A stretch of 64,000 nt of DNA from Hyaloperonospora brassicae (Eukaryota; Oomycota; Peronosporomycetes; Peronosporales; Peronosporaceae): the NCBI GenBank assembly GCA_947650285.1, contig CANTFL010000665.1, forward strand, positions 124,001 to 188,000, read 5' to 3'. Every line of letters begins with the position of its first letter. Position 1 is the stretch's first letter. The notes beneath the pieces are model-generated. The model had not been told where the DNA came from. It did not search any database and was given only the letters and a program-made list of their open reading frames with translations. The translations under genes and the position numbers were made by a program. Of the stretch, positions 10,886 through 21,300 are shown one piece after another.

Positions 10886-11347
10886 TTAGTTCGACGCCTC
10901 GCGACGGTAGCCGTCGGGCCCTCCACGACGAGGTCCGTCCTGGCCACCACGGCGGAATTCCGGGTTGAAGTCGCCCGACGGGCCCATGCCCTTGTCCTTG
11001 TCAAAGCGGTTGCCACGGCCAAAGCCGCCCGACGACGGGCCTTGCGGCTGCGTCAAACGCGCCGCCTGCTTCTTGAGCGTCGCCGGCACAATCTCCGCAG
11101 GCAGGTGCAAGTACGAGCGCAGGTACTCAATGCCTTCGTTCGTGAGGTACCAGTAGAACCACTGCCAGTTGAACGTCTCTTTCACGTAGCCACGCGACTT
11201 GAGCGACTGCATGAGCTTGATCACCTGCAGGTTGGGCACATCGACGGCCTCGTGCTTGGGCAGCGCAAAGTCCTTCTTGGCGACCATCACCCCTTCTTTG
11301 AACAGGTACGAGTACACTGCAATGCGGTTCGACTTGGAGACCAACAT
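10886..11347 (-). CDS. RPS10: 40S ribosomal protein eS10
   Basis: A 153-residue eS10 of the small ribosomal subunit head, full length for the family. The N-terminal winged-helix S10_plectin domain covers residues ~1-95, with hallmark stretches [29 protein letters not shown] and [19 protein letters not shown]. The tail is Gly/Arg-rich ([11 protein letters not shown] type), as in other eukaryotic eS10 proteins. The start ATG at 11347 gives the expected [12 protein letters not shown] beginning. A GA-dinucleotide-rich stretch lies directly upstream (11353-11385). No intron is needed. It is divergent from the mitochondrial carrier, with about 355 bp between the starts. Confidence 0.97.
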   Translation of the reverse strand: MLVSKSNRIAVYSYLFKEGVMVAKKDFALPKHEAVDVPNLQVIKLMQSLKSRGYVKETFNWQWFYWYLTNEGIEYLRSYLHLPAEIVPATLKKQAARLTQPQGPSSGGFGRGNRFDKDKGMGPSGDFNPEFRRGGQDGPRRGGPDGYRREASN

Positions 11348-11702
11348 GATGAACAGAGAGAGAGAGAGAGACGAGAGAGAGACGAGTGTCTGTCTAGGAA
11401 ACTTGCCGGCGAGTGCGGATCTTCACAGGAATACGAGCGGCGGCTACGGGTGGACGAAAACCAGAATACCAATAAGGGCGTCGACGGCGCTCAGCCAGTC
11501 ATCTGAGGGGATGGGGCGGGGTGGGGGGTCTCGAGTATTTACGCACTGGGTCAGCGAACGCGTAGGGCGGCTCGCCGTGGGCGTAATTACGCTCGATATC
11601 GAGTTACAGCCAATCGCTGGCCGGGAAGACCCCCCCGCCCCGCAGTTGGCGCCGATGACGGCCGTGCGGGTGAGTGATTGGTCACAAAGCGGCCTATCGC
11701 CA
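11348..11702. promoter_or_regulatory. divergent promoter region between eS10 and the SLC25 carrier
   Basis: A 355-bp interval between divergent starts. It holds a GA-rich tract (11353-11385) on the eS10 side, poly-G/C stretches near 11515-11530 and 11625-11640, and an inverted CCAAT (ATTGG) near 11677. No coding signal, except a possible upstream in-frame ATG of the carrier at 11655. Confidence 0.45.
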
Positions 11703-12997
11703 ATGGCGATTGACACGGACAAGTCCTCGGTGTTGGTCGACTTAGTCGCCGGTACTGTAGGCGGCATCGGCGGTGTTGTCGTTGGGCAGCCATTTGATAC
11801 AGTGCGTCGTGTTTTAGTGCATGCCGTTGGACGGTGTTGGGCAATGGCCAGTGAGACTCCTGACGCTCTTTTTTTGGACTTGTTGTCGCGTGTGTGTGTG
11901 TGTGGTCTGTGTGTGTGTGTGTGGTCTGTCTGTGTGTGGTGTCTGTGTGTGTCTCTCTCTCTTTTCGCAGGTCAAAGTGCGACTGCAGACCCATAGCAGC
12001 TACTACAACGGGGCACTCGACTGTGCCCGTCAGACGGTATGTGTGCAGTGTTGGATTGCTATTGCTGTACCAGTGGCAGTTGTGTGTAGTTGTAGTTGCA
12101 GTTACTGTGCAAAAAGCGTGCGAGAAAGCCTGGCAACGACCTGACAACGTGCACACTGTGTATAGTTCAAACATGAAGGGACGTTCGGCTTCTTCAAGGG
12201 CATGACGTCGCCGGTCGTGGGCAGCGCCGCCACGAATGCCGTCATGTTTGCGGTCTATGAGCAGACGCTCAAGATGATTGACAATGGCGTGCTGCAGACG
12301 CCGACGTTGACGTCAGTGTTCCTGGCGGGAGCAGTGGGAGGATTCTGGCAGACGATTCCACTGGCCCCTGCAGAGCTCATCAAGTGCCGACTTCAGGTTC
12401 AAGATGGACGCTCGGGCACTCAGTACCGAGGACCGATGGACTGCATCCGACACATTCTCAAGGTCCGAGGCACACGTGGACTCTTCCTCGGGTTTACGTG
12501 CACGCAATGGCGTGAAGTGCCTTCATTTGCCGTCTACTTTTGGCTCTACGAGTACACGAAGCGCAGGATGATGGACAGTGGCATCAACCCCACTTCTTCC
12601 ATGCTGACTGCCGGCGGAGTCGCTGGTGTAGCTTCGTGGGTAGTGTCCTACCCCTTTGACGGTACGTGCATTCCTGCCTGTCCTGCGCACGCGTAGCTGC
12701 TCGGGACACTTTGGTTCTGAACAACAACAACTGACTGGCTGACACGAATCGACATCCCCACGTGTTGTTTGCTGCCCTGTAGTCATCAAGTCGGCCATCC
12801 AGACGCTCCCCGTGGACCACAAGCCAGGCGAGCACACGATCGCCTACCAGGCCCGGCAACTCTATCGTCTCGGCGGCTGGCGTATCTTCTTTACCGGTCT
12901 GGGCACAGCTTGTGTGCGGGCATTCCCGTGCAACGCAGTGACGTTTTACGCCTACGAAAAGTCGTCGGAGCTGCTCAAGCGCACGCTCGACGCGTAA
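11703..12997 (+). CDS. mitochondrial carrier (SLC25), carnitine/acylcarnitine-like
   Basis: Four exons, 11703-11801, 11971-12036, 12166-12661 and 12783-12997, splice at GT-AG sites into 291 residues, the normal length of this inner-membrane transporter family. Three tandem carrier repeats are visible, each with the PxDxxKxRxQ signature: PFDTVKVRLQ (spanning the first splice), APAELIKCRLQ, and PFDVIKSAIQ (spanning the third splice). Each repeat also has the second-helix glycine motif. The closest resemblance is to the SLC25A20/29/45 group (carnitine-acylcarnitine or basic amino acids); substrate cannot be fixed by eye. An in-frame ATG at 11655 would add 16 residues. The ECH1-like gene follows on the same strand after 179 bp. 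Confidence 0.9.
11891..11958 (+). repeat. TG-rich microsatellite within carrier intron 1
   Basis: GT dinucleotide runs fill most of the first carrier intron and act as part of its pyrimidine-poor body before the CTTTTCGCAG acceptor. Confidence 0.8.
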
Positions 12998-13176
12998 CAA
13001 GTCCCGTTTGTATCCCGCCCCTTAGCCCCTCCCCCATGGCGTCAGGACACACTTCAACGTGCTCGACCAATCCCAGTCGACCTACGTGCGATCCACCACT
13101 ACTCCGGTCTTCCGCCCATCTCTCGTCGCACGTCAACAGCTCTTCTCGTCACTTTCGCTCTTTGCCCCTCCATCGC

Positions 13177-14136
13177 ATGTTCTCTCTCCGCTCAGCGCGT
13201 CTGCGGCCATTCGCCACATGCTCTTACCGCAGCGTCACCCGCCCGAGCAACTACGACCACTTGAGAAACTGGACAAACTCTCCGCCCCTTACGCCCCTCG
13301 ACATCACGGCCACGACCTTTGAGACGCTGTCGCTCGAGCTCCTCGCCGACGCAAACGTCCTCCACCTGCAGCTCCATCGCCCGCAGGCTGTCAATGCCAT
13401 GAACATGGCCATGTGGGTCGAGCTCGCGCGCGTCTTTGAGCTCGTCGAGCGCACGCCGCGCGTTGCAGCGGTGATCGTCTCGGGCGCCGGACGCGGCTTC
13501 TCGAGCGGCATGGACCTCGACGTGTTCCAGCAGATGCAGACCATTGCGGCCGACGAGCCGTGCGACGGACGCAAACGCGAGCGGCTCTTGCACGTGATTG
13601 ACCAGTTCCAGCGCGTCGTGTCGGCCCCGGAACAGTGCCGCGTGCCGGTCATTGCGGCCGTGCACGGCCCCTGCATTGGCGCCGCTGTGGACTTTGTCAC
13701 GGCCTGTGACTTGCGCTACGCAGACGTCAGTGCGCGCTTCGCCGTGAAAGAAGTGGACCTCGCGATCGTGGCCGACCTCGGCACGTTGCAGCGGCTGCCG
13801 AAGCTCATTGGCGAGCAACGCGCCAAGGAACTCGCGTACACGGGCCGCTCGGTCAGCGGCCGGGAAGCAGAGACACTCGGCCTTGTGCTCAAGGCACTGC
13901 CGGACCACGACGCGCTCTTGGGCCACGTCCGGGACGTCGCGACTGCAATTGCTGCCAAAAGTCCGCTTGCCGTGCGCGGCATCAAGCGGACGATCCACTA
14001 CCAACGGGACCACTCGACGGCGGACGCACTGCTGCAGGTGCGCTACCACAACGCGGCGGTGCTGTACAGTGACGACTTGACGCAGGCGGTACGTGCGACG
14101 AGGAAAGGGACTGCGCCGACGTTCCGTGACGACTAG
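13177..14136 (+). CDS. delta(3,5)-delta(2,4)-dienoyl-CoA isomerase, ECH1-like
   Basis: A 319-residue crotonase-fold enzyme that would shift double bonds of odd-position unsaturated acyl-CoAs for beta-oxidation. The open frame extends further upstream, but the ATG at 13177 gives an Arg/Ser-rich presequence (MFSLRSARLRPFATCSYRSV) typical of mitochondrial import. The crotonase oxyanion-hole segments are visible (VIVSGAGRGFSSGMDL and VHGPCIGAAVDFVTACDLRY). FAVKEVDLAIVADLGTLQRL matches the ECH1 signature holding the catalytic Glu and Asp, which separates it from plain enoyl-CoA hydratases. No C-terminal SKL-type peroxisomal signal is present; it ends FRDD. It lies just downstream of the carnitine-carrier-like gene. 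Confidence 0.92.
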   Translation: MFSLRSARLRPFATCSYRSVTRPSNYDHLRNWTNSPPLTPLDITATTFETLSLELLADANVLHLQLHRPQAVNAMNMAMWVELARVFELVERTPRVAAVIVSGAGRGFSSGMDLDVFQQMQTIAADEPCDGRKRERLLHVIDQFQRVVSAPEQCRVPVIAAVHGPCIGAAVDFVTACDLRYADVSARFAVKEVDLAIVADLGTLQRLPKLIGEQRAKELAYTGRSVSGREAETLGLVLKALPDHDALLGHVRDVATAIAAKSPLAVRGIKRTIHYQRDHSTADALLQVRYHNAAVLYSDDLTQAVRATRKGTAPTFRDD

Positions 14137-14250
14137 CGACGGACGGACTGCCTCGTGTGCCAATAGCTCCGCAGATGTGTGTCTCGTCTCGTCGCCTGAG
14201 CTGCCGCTCGGTCGGCACTGTCTCGTGCTGCTTCATGGCACTTGACATCC

Positions 14251-14251
<1 letters not shown>

Positions 14252-14282
<31 letters not shown>

Positions 14283-14284
14283 CA
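14252..14284. repeat. (CA)n microsatellite
   Basis: A run of about 14 CA units, one interrupted by CG, in the short convergent gap between the ECH1-like and scaffold genes. Confidence 0.9.
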
Positions 14285-14362
14285 TCACCATATCACTTGT
14301 CGCGTTACGCCATTTTGTTCTTTCTACCACAACCGATCCAGCAGTCGCTGCCCTACCTCTCT

Positions 14363-17300
14363 CTACTCCTTCTTTCGCGCAGCAATAGCAGCCATGAGAC
14401 CACCTCGTGGCCCACCGCCACCGTCACCGTCACCGCCACCACGTCCCTTGATGGCAGAAAACAAATCGCCACGCCCTGGACCACCCGGAGCACCGCGGCC
14501 ACGACCGCGAATGGACGCCAGAAAGTTGACAGGCGGGCCTGGCGGATTGTCGCCATCGTCGCCACCGCCGCCGCGTCCCTTGAGCGCTGCAAACAGGTTG
14601 TCACGACCGCCACCGCGACCACTACGTCCCCTCCCTCGGCCAGCCATCAGCGGATGCGGCGCCCGACTGGGGCCAGGCGCTTCCTCGGCCGGTTTCGTTT
14701 CGGCCGGCGGCGGCGCCTCACTCTTGTTCTTCTCCTTTGCTTCCTTCATGATCTCCACTCGCGTCTTCACGCGACGAGTCATCGGTGGACCCTTGTCCTT
14801 CATCGAGTCGAGCGTGTTTTGACTCTTTTCGCCCAGATCCTTCATCAACCCCCGAATGACGGGAATCGCCGATCGCAAGCGCTTGTCGCTTGCTTTCACC
14901 TCATCCATGCGCTCATCCATACCGTCGAAACAGTCCACCACCGCTTCGCAGTACATCAAGATCAGGTTGCATTCAATACAGGAACGCGTATCTTTGGCAT
15001 CAAGCGCCACATTCCGCTTGCCGGACAGGTTCATGCCCGACCGCTCGGCGAACTTCAGACTCACCAAACGGATCTCGTTCACTACTTCACCAAACTCGGC
15101 CAGCTCCATCTTGATTGTGGCCGCAGTCTCGGTTCGCTCGAGCCGGCGCTTCAGTCTAGCTTGGAACCACTGCAACTGTCGATTCTCTATTTGATCCAGC
15201 GATGTGTCGATTAACTCGCATGCACCATTGGCTTCAGCCACCATTCGCACGTTGCGGTAATGCTTTTTCAATGCGTCAGCGCGCGAGTTAGCAAGCTTTG
15301 CTCGAGCCAGTTCTTGCGCTTCTGCCAAAGCTCGCGCACCAGCATCGTCGGGGTTGCCCTTTTGTACCGTCGATTCCATGTACACGTCGCCGTCGGGATA
15401 GCCGAGGTCCTGGTCGTATGCAGGGTTTTTGTTTGCCTTGATCGGGCATTGCTTGCCAATCATGGGGCAGCCAATGTCCGGGTCGTCGCGCGTGGCATAC
15501 GGATGGTTGTCCTCTGGCCCGTACTGCTTCACGTGTTTGTTGTATGAGTTCACAACGGTCTTGAACGTCTCTTTGAGCGCCTTGAACCACTCGTACTTCT
15601 TCTTCGTCATTTCTTCACCCTGTTGGGTCTTCCAGGTCTTTGCTACATCGCGCAAGTGCATGTGCATCGCCCGGCGTTCAGTCACTGTCAGACCAGTCAC
15701 ACGGAGATTCTCCAGAAGCGAAGGGTGATTCTTTGCAATGTCTGCTGGGTCCATACGAATCAGTTCCAGGACATTCGTTCGCTTGAACTTGCGAGCTACT
15801 TCACGAGGAAGTACCCTGCCGTTCGGTGATTTCACTGTCTGCAAATCAGCTTCCGACATCTTCTTCACGTCAACCGGCATCATCCGCCGTACAGCCTTCA
15901 GGGCCTTTACGTTCTCTTCGTAGTTTTCCTCCTCCCACTCACGCTCCTTTCGCGCTTCTTCTGCGGCATACTCGTCGGTCAGCATCAGGGCAGTGTTGTA
16001 CTTCTCCATATCCTGCTCCAAGCGGTAGTATTCTTCACGAAGCTGCTTCTGGATTGCTGGATCCGGATGCGTCACATCAGCAGAACCAATCTCTTGCATT
16101 CGCCTAGAGATCTCTTGCACCTTTGCCATGGCTTCTTCGTAAGGAATGTCGGCAGCAACAGCAATACCAGCTTGTTGCAACTGCTTCTCCAGCTTCAGTA
16201 GGCGACGGAGCAACTTCACTTGGTCGCTAGAGATATCCAGGTTGGCTAGCATATCCTGTGCTCTCGGCTCCTCTTTCTGTCGACCGGAACGGTTTCGCTT
16301 CAGTTTTTCCACTTCTGCCTGTAACGCTCGAATCTTCTCGTCGTACGCGTTGATGCCGTCAAAGAATGCCTGGATACCCATCTCATCAACGCCATCCTCT
16401 TGCATTTTCTTCTTGACGGTCTCATTTGACTCTCCGTCTTGGATCATGCGCCGGTACGCACCATAAATCGACGGTCCCTGGACGTCAGACTCCTGAATAC
16501 GACGGTTTGCTTCGATCAGCTTTTGAGCCTCTTCCTGTGCTCGCCTGGCTTCCGCAAGCTGCTTTTCTGCTTCTTCTTTTGCGCGAGCTGCTTCTGCCAT
16601 GGCCTTCTCCACAGCGGCCTTGCCTTCACGCTGCTCTTCGCGAGCTGCTGCCATAGCTGCTTCTGCCTTCTGTCGGGATTGCTCGAGCAGCATGTGTGCT
16701 TCTTCCTGGGCTCGAGCAGCGTGATGTGTAGCTTCATCAGCAGCCATCTGAGCCTCGGCCTTGATCTTGACCATTTCGTCACGCTCATTCATCATGCCGT
16801 TGTTGTCTAGGTCATGACCGAGACGGCCACGCTCTTGGTCTTCTTCATAAGCCTTTTGTTTGTTCACGTACTCCAGTGACAAGGTCAGCACCGCGCCGGC
16901 GGAACGGCTGCCGAGTGCCAGTGGGTATTTCTTTGCCGTCTTTTGCATGTTCGGCAGCGACTTCAACGGAATCGAAAGTGTCGCGATGAGCTCAGTTGTG
17001 CGGAACAAGTGCTCGTTGAAAATGCGGACCTCTACCACCATCTCATCGCTCGGGACTTCGAATGAAGCAGAATTGTCCTGCTTCCATACAGGCGAGCGCT
17101 GATTCTTCACCACCGAAGTCTTAAACGTCTCTGCGCCTACCGTGACCTCACAAAGCGCGTTCACAGAACTGCCGGACTTTGTCAGGTTTGTCGCAGATAA
17201 AACACCGACGTGGATGACAGGGGTCGAAAACGCGTCGTAATTGAACTGCGACAGGCGTCCACCGGCATTGCGGTCCAAGAATGTCCCGTCCATGGAAACA

Positions 17301-18607
17301 CTCTCAGTGCGGTGCGTACGTAAAGCTTTGGCCTCGCGTAGCGACTCCCCAAGACTCTGGGTGCGATTGACTGTCTTGGAGGCATCGATAGCCAACTTGA
17401 TCGCATCCATCCAGCCTTTCTTGTCCGACTCCGACGTACAGGCCATGACCATGCGACGATCATCTACACGGAGCTCGAGCAAATACTCTGCTGTCACGTT
17501 TGGCGATCGGCACACCACGTCGCCCGTTCGAGGTAGTGACCGCACGGTACATCGGTGATCGAGGAAACTCATTTCGCCACGTGCTGCCGTCGAGCTCGGA
17601 CTCTTGAAATACTCTACTTTCGACACACTCAGCACAAAGTACCGTGACTTCCAGTTGCGCATCACACGTCCCTGTTTGTACATACGTCCCTTCTTGATCG
17701 TCGCTGCTTTGTTATCGAGAATCAGCTGTGCAATCGACTGATTGTCGTCCCCGTCGTTGCCATCGTCCTTGACAATGCGTGGGTTGTTCATCAGCTTTTG
17801 TTTCACGTTCGACGTCGACTCTCGAAGTCGGAACGACTCTGAGTGGCGCGAATTCACACGCTGGACATCCGCCAGCTTGTCTTTCGGCACAAACTGCAAC
17901 GTCTTGGGGGCCGTGGCGTTGCGCAGGACGTTCATCACCTCCAGGTACGGCATACACAGCACGTCCGTCTCGTTCACCTTGTACACAATGTCGCCAATCG
18001 TAATCATGCCGCTCGTCTTGGCTTGGCCCTTGAGCGCGCGCACCACGGCGCCGTCAATGCCGTACCGCACAGCTTCTTCGAGGTTCAGTCCCATGGGCCC
18101 ATTGTCAAACACGACGGCGTACGTCGTCAGCTGCGTGTCCAGGTCGTCGTCCTTGTTCAGCTGGAACTTCTCCCGCACGACTTCTTGTCGACGCACTTCG
18201 TCAATCTCAAACGAAATCGCCAGCGGCCGCGGCATCTTCCGGATCAGATCAATGGCGTCTGAGAACCCCATGCCGTCCACGTTCTGGCCGCCAATGGCGA
18301 CGATCAGGTCACCGGCCTGCACTTTGTTCTCCAGCAGCGGATTGTTAATGTTGTCGATCGCCAGCCCGTGGTGGATCACGCCGTCTTTGGGCGGCATGAG
18401 CTTCACCCCGAGCTTCTCCTTGGCCGGCAGCTCAATCACCACAACCTCTGGCACGACAGCGTCGTCGCTAGGGCTCTCGGCGGTCGGATCCGCGGCCAAC
18501 GCGAGCGGCGGCTCTTCCTCTTCCGGCCGCTCCGAGCCACAGGCCACGCACGCCTCTTGGCCATCTTCGTTGGCCGTGAACTCGCACGCCGTGCAGGTCC
18601 ACGTCAT
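14363..18607 (-). CDS. multidomain scaffold: RanBP2-type Zn finger, PDZ x2, PH, C2, coiled coil, WH2-like tail
   Basis: 1,414 residues from the ATG at 18607; an upstream open stretch to 18949 starts only with GTG and looks like 5' UTR. Domains in order: a RanBP2-type zinc finger at ~2-25 (WTCTACEF, then CVACGSERP); PDZ 1 at ~55-135 (KLGVKLMPP); PDZ 2 at ~155-235 (GPMGLNLEE); a PH domain at ~300-410 (KKGRMYKQG, NWKSRYFVL, ending in a KKGWMDAIK helix); a C2 domain at ~455-560 (VIHVGVLSATNLTKSG); and a long Ala/Glu coiled coil at ~600-800. A helical region of unknown family follows. The last ~110 residues are Gly/Arg-rich with four spaced motifs of the type LFAALKGRG. Together these suggest a membrane-associated cytoskeletal or trafficking scaffold (inference). 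Confidence 0.88.
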   Translation of the reverse strand: MTWTCTACEFTANEDGQEACVACGSERPEEEEPPLALAADPTAESPSDDAVVPEVVVIELPAKEKLGVKLMPPKDGVIHHGLAIDNINNPLLENKVQAGDLIVAIGGQNVDGMGFSDAIDLIRKMPRPLAISFEIDEVRRQEVVREKFQLNKDDDLDTQLTTYAVVFDNGPMGLNLEEAVRYGIDGAVVRALKGQAKTSGMITIGDIVYKVNETDVLCMPYLEVMNVLRNATAPKTLQFVPKDKLADVQRVNSRHSESFRLRESTSNVKQKLMNNPRIVKDDGNDGDDNQSIAQLILDNKAATIKKGRMYKQGRVMRNWKSRYFVLSVSKVEYFKSPSSTAARGEMSFLDHRCTVRSLPRTGDVVCRSPNVTAEYLLELRVDDRRMVMACTSESDKKGWMDAIKLAIDASKTVNRTQSLGESLREAKALRTHRTESVSMDGTFLDRNAGGRLSQFNYDAFSTPVIHVGVLSATNLTKSGSSVNALCEVTVGAETFKTSVVKNQRSPVWKQDNSASFEVPSDEMVVEVRIFNEHLFRTTELIATLSIPLKSLPNMQKTAKKYPLALGSRSAGAVLTLSLEYVNKQKAYEEDQERGRLGHDLDNNGMMNERDEMVKIKAEAQMAADEATHHAARAQEEAHMLLEQSRQKAEAAMAAAREEQREGKAAVEKAMAEAARAKEEAEKQLAEARRAQEEAQKLIEANRRIQESDVQGPSIYGAYRRMIQDGESNETVKKKMQEDGVDEMGIQAFFDGINAYDEKIRALQAEVEKLKRNRSGRQKEEPRAQDMLANLDISSDQVKLLRRLLKLEKQLQQAGIAVAADIPYEEAMAKVQEISRRMQEIGSADVTHPDPAIQKQLREEYYRLEQDMEKYNTALMLTDEYAAEEARKEREWEEENYEENVKALKAVRRMMPVDVKKMSEADLQTVKSPNGRVLPREVARKFKRTNVLELIRMDPADIAKNHPSLLENLRVTGLTVTERRAMHMHLRDVAKTWKTQQGEEMTKKKYEWFKALKETFKTVVNSYNKHVKQYGPEDNHPYATRDDPDIGCPMIGKQCPIKANKNPAYDQDLGYPDGDVYMESTVQKGNPDDAGARALAEAQELARAKLANSRADALKKHYRNVRMVAEANGACELIDTSLDQIENRQLQWFQARLKRRLERTETAATIKMELAEFGEVVNEIRLVSLKFAERSGMNLSGKRNVALDAKDTRSCIECNLILMYCEAVVDCFDGMDERMDEVKASDKRLRSAIPVIRGLMKDLGEKSQNTLDSMKDKGPPMTRRVKTRVEIMKEAKEKNKSEAPPPAETKPAEEAPGPSRAPHPLMAGRGRGRSGRGGGRDNLFAALKGRGGGGDDGDNPPGPPVNFLASIRGRGRGAPGGPGRGDLFSAIKGRGGGDGDGGGGPRGGLMAAIAARKKE

Positions 18608-19160
18608 CTGCTGTCGCGGGCAATGCGGGCGATTGCGCGACGGGCGGCGATTCGTACCTAGTAGAAGCAACAATGCCACACCACAACGGGACCCGCACAA
18701 GTTAGTGTGAGTTACACCAGGCAAGGGGTGCTGTATCACTACTGAGAGAGAGGCCGTGTATAACACGGGAGAGGGGAAACACGGACGTACGTTCGACGGG
18801 GACGACACAAACGTGGCGGCCACCTCGACGTCTTGTGGTCTCGACGCAACAGGCGCTCGAAGGACCAGACGCTGGGGCTTGCGCGAGCACAGCTGGAAGC
18901 ACTGGCGTCCCGACCGGTCTGTCGCTCCTGACGTGACCTCCCTCCGCACGGATTGCGCGTTTCCTCAATCCCTGTCGCTCCGATCTGGCGCGTTTCCCTT
19001 TTGGCGATCGACGATGATATTAGACCATCACTCCCTCCCTCTGCATGCGGGCTAGGGCTCGCGAGTCGGTCGGGGCCAAAAAACGCGCTGCGGTATGTTT
19101 GGTGGCGCGAGCCGCTGCGTGCGGTGTAGTAAAACCTGTCTGTTCTTTGCACTGCGGAAG

Positions 19161-19204
19161 AGAGCGAGCGAGCGAGCGAACGAACGAACGAACGAACGAG
19201 CGAG
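19161..19204. repeat. (GAGC/GAAC)n tetranucleotide repeat
   Basis: About ten tetranucleotide units, GAGC passing into GAAC. Confidence 0.9.
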
Positions 19205-19734
19205 AGGGAGGACGACAGCGAGACGTGATTGGCTGAGCGAAGGCGATGGGACAACCCGACGCAAGGGCTGGCGACGCGAAGGGGACCAAGTCGCCGGAAA
19301 ATATACGTCTGCTGCTCTTTTTCTAGCACCAACTCGATCGATGGAAGCGGCGACCGACCACACGGGCCGTGTTTATGGTCCGGCCCAGTGCCACAGAATG
19401 TCGCAACGATGCAACAACAACGGCAACGAGCGGTCGATCGTTGTTCAGGTAGCGCTGCAATGTGCGGCTCGTACCGGCAGTTTGGCTCGCACACGGGCTT
19501 GCAAACGTACATAAACAACAACAGAATACAGCGCCCAGCAAGGTTCGATCGGGGTAGCACGTGTAGTCTCACGTAGTCGTCGTTTGGCGGTCACGTGCGC
19601 GACGATTGATGCTGTACGTCCGGTCATACGTGAGTTATAAGCTGCTCACTGCACAGGCTTCTTCTATGCTGCTCGGAGATGACGTGACGGAGCGGTGTAG
19701 CGGGGTTACACGTCAATTACGGCAATTGTTTAGC

Positions 19735-20018
19735 CTATTGCTTGACATGGCCACAAAATGAAAAAAGGTCATTACATCCTGACGGCGGTGTCTCGTAACA
19801 AGGTGACGACGGTTCGTCAATGGTAGCGAAATGCCGCATGGCTTGTGGGTTGGTATTCCTACCGTGAAGCGTCAAGCCAAGTACGCAGACTGTGGAGATG
19901 CTGTTGGTTGGTTTACTCATATGCGAGAGGGTCGTAACGTAAACAAGCACGAAACAGAACGTCGCGATGCTGACAATCAGGTCACGTGTCGATAATCTCT
20001 CGCCGAAGAGCACATATG
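19735..20018 (-). pseudogene. possible relic of an EamA/DMT-type transporter
   Basis: After a plausible intron acceptor (TTCTTTCAG, exon from 20018) the minus strand reads AYVLFGERLSTRDLIVSIAT followed by a hydrophobic helix. This resembles the last helices of drug/metabolite-transporter (EamA) proteins, where (Y/W)LLFGE(R/P)LS precedes the final membrane span. I find no recognisable upstream exons on the same strand to 21 kb, and the remainder of the frame is polar and unlike the family. A truncated remnant is the best reading; chance similarity is possible. Confidence 0.3.
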
Positions 20019-21168
20019 CTGAAAGAAGAAGAGATAATCTACACACCTGCATCGTTCAATGCACAACTTCGGAACAAAATGACCGGCTAGAAAGCAACCG
20101 GACAGCCGCCCGGACGGGACGACTACTCACAAAGAGAAGGGCTTGTGCTGCGACAACGTTACAAAATGGTCACTACATACGAAGTAGTCCCAATCGGTGT
20201 CAAATCATTGTCAAAAGGTGTCAAGTCTGCATTTGACTGCCTGTTTCGAGCATGCGCACGTGACTGTTTACGCAGCACTTCTAAGCGATCCGCCTGTTCA
20301 TCATTGTCCTACGTGAACACCGACTGTACTATCAAGTCGTCGCTCTGCTCAATTTGCGCTTGAACGACCTTCCTTACTTGGCCTTTTTTCAGGACAAGTG
20401 CCGCCAACAACTAGTTGCGTTTAATTGAGTACCACAACTAAAAAACGTCTGGGTCGCGCCCAACTCGCAATATTTCCGCCCTTAGTCGCCGGCAGGAGGT
20501 TCGACTCTTACCAAATCGGCATCAAAGAAGCTAATGTTAGTACTGTACAGAGGTTCCAGCAATGAGCTGGACGTATGCCGCGACTCGGATGCTCTTCGAT
20601 GTGACGTGGTGACGCTATCACCTGGATTGACACAAGACCTGTCAAGTGGATCTTATGGTTAGTGTTAATTATGCATTGTCTTGTTCGGGAAAGTAATAGC
20701 CGTTGTGGCTATTGTCATTAACATGGCTGCGCTTTATTGTCAACAATATGTCTCACGAAATAATCGACGCTTCAGTACCAAGCGAGTTGCCAAATGACAG
20801 AGGCACTTGACATGAGATCGAGATGAGACCGAGCTTGGAGAACTGCATCATGACGCAGTGGCAACTGCCACGTGAACAAGTACTAGCGATAGACAAGTCC
20901 TTCGCCGAGGGAAATATGAATTTCCACACACACACACACCTCTTCGACCTTTTGTGTACAAAACGCCACAGGAGGATAACGAATAGTGGAAATGTTCAAC
21001 GAGCTATGTGCTGCAAAGGTACCATATTGGACGCAACACCGAGGAAAAAGATAGATAATCCGCACACTGCAGTGAGACTTCGCAGTAGTACGTTATGGAA
21101 GTGGGTAGTGTCCACCACACGAACCCCACGTTTCCCTCGCGTCTACCGCGACCCCCCTGTCTGTACCC

Positions 21169-21220
21169 ATTCACCCACCCATTCACCCACTCTCATTCAC
21201 CCACTCTCATTCACCCACTC
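21169..21220. repeat. tandem repeat (ATTCACCCACTCTC type) in the Nup93 5' region
   Basis: Three to four 10-14 bp units of CATTCACCCACTCT, ending in the palindrome-like CCCACTCGAGTGGG at about 21214, about 80 bp upstream of the Nup93 ATG. Confidence 0.85.
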
Positions 21221-21300
21221 GAGTGGGTAGCCACATCCACTCCTTCCTCCACTCCCCCGCGCTCTTCGTCCACCGCTCGCCCGCCAGTCCCTCTGACGCG

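Larger units (their letters stand above)
18608..21300. other. gene-poor interval upstream of Nup93
   Basis: About 2.7 kb. 18608-18950 is the likely 5' region of the scaffold gene. 19161-19204 is a GAGC/GAAC tetranucleotide run. 19735-20018 holds a transporter-like relic, listed separately. 20100-21160 shows no credible coding frame. 21169-21220 is a tandem repeat directly upstream of Nup93. Confidence 0.5.

Noticed and set aside
13192..14163. 323-codon minus-strand frame opposite the ECH1-like gene
   Set aside because: His/Arg/Val-rich shadow; the opposite strand is a textbook crotonase.
17742..18710. 322-codon plus-strand frame opposite the scaffold gene
   Set aside because: Ser/Thr-rich antisense shadow of the PDZ region; the real strand has clear domains.
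18608..18949. 114-residue N-terminal extension of the scaffold protein
   Set aside because: Starts at GTG only and looks like translated 5' UTR; the zinc finger begins right after the ATG at 18607.
20490..20525. GGTTCGACTCT resembling a tRNA B-box
   Set aside because: No matching A-box or cloverleaf in the preceding 80 bases.
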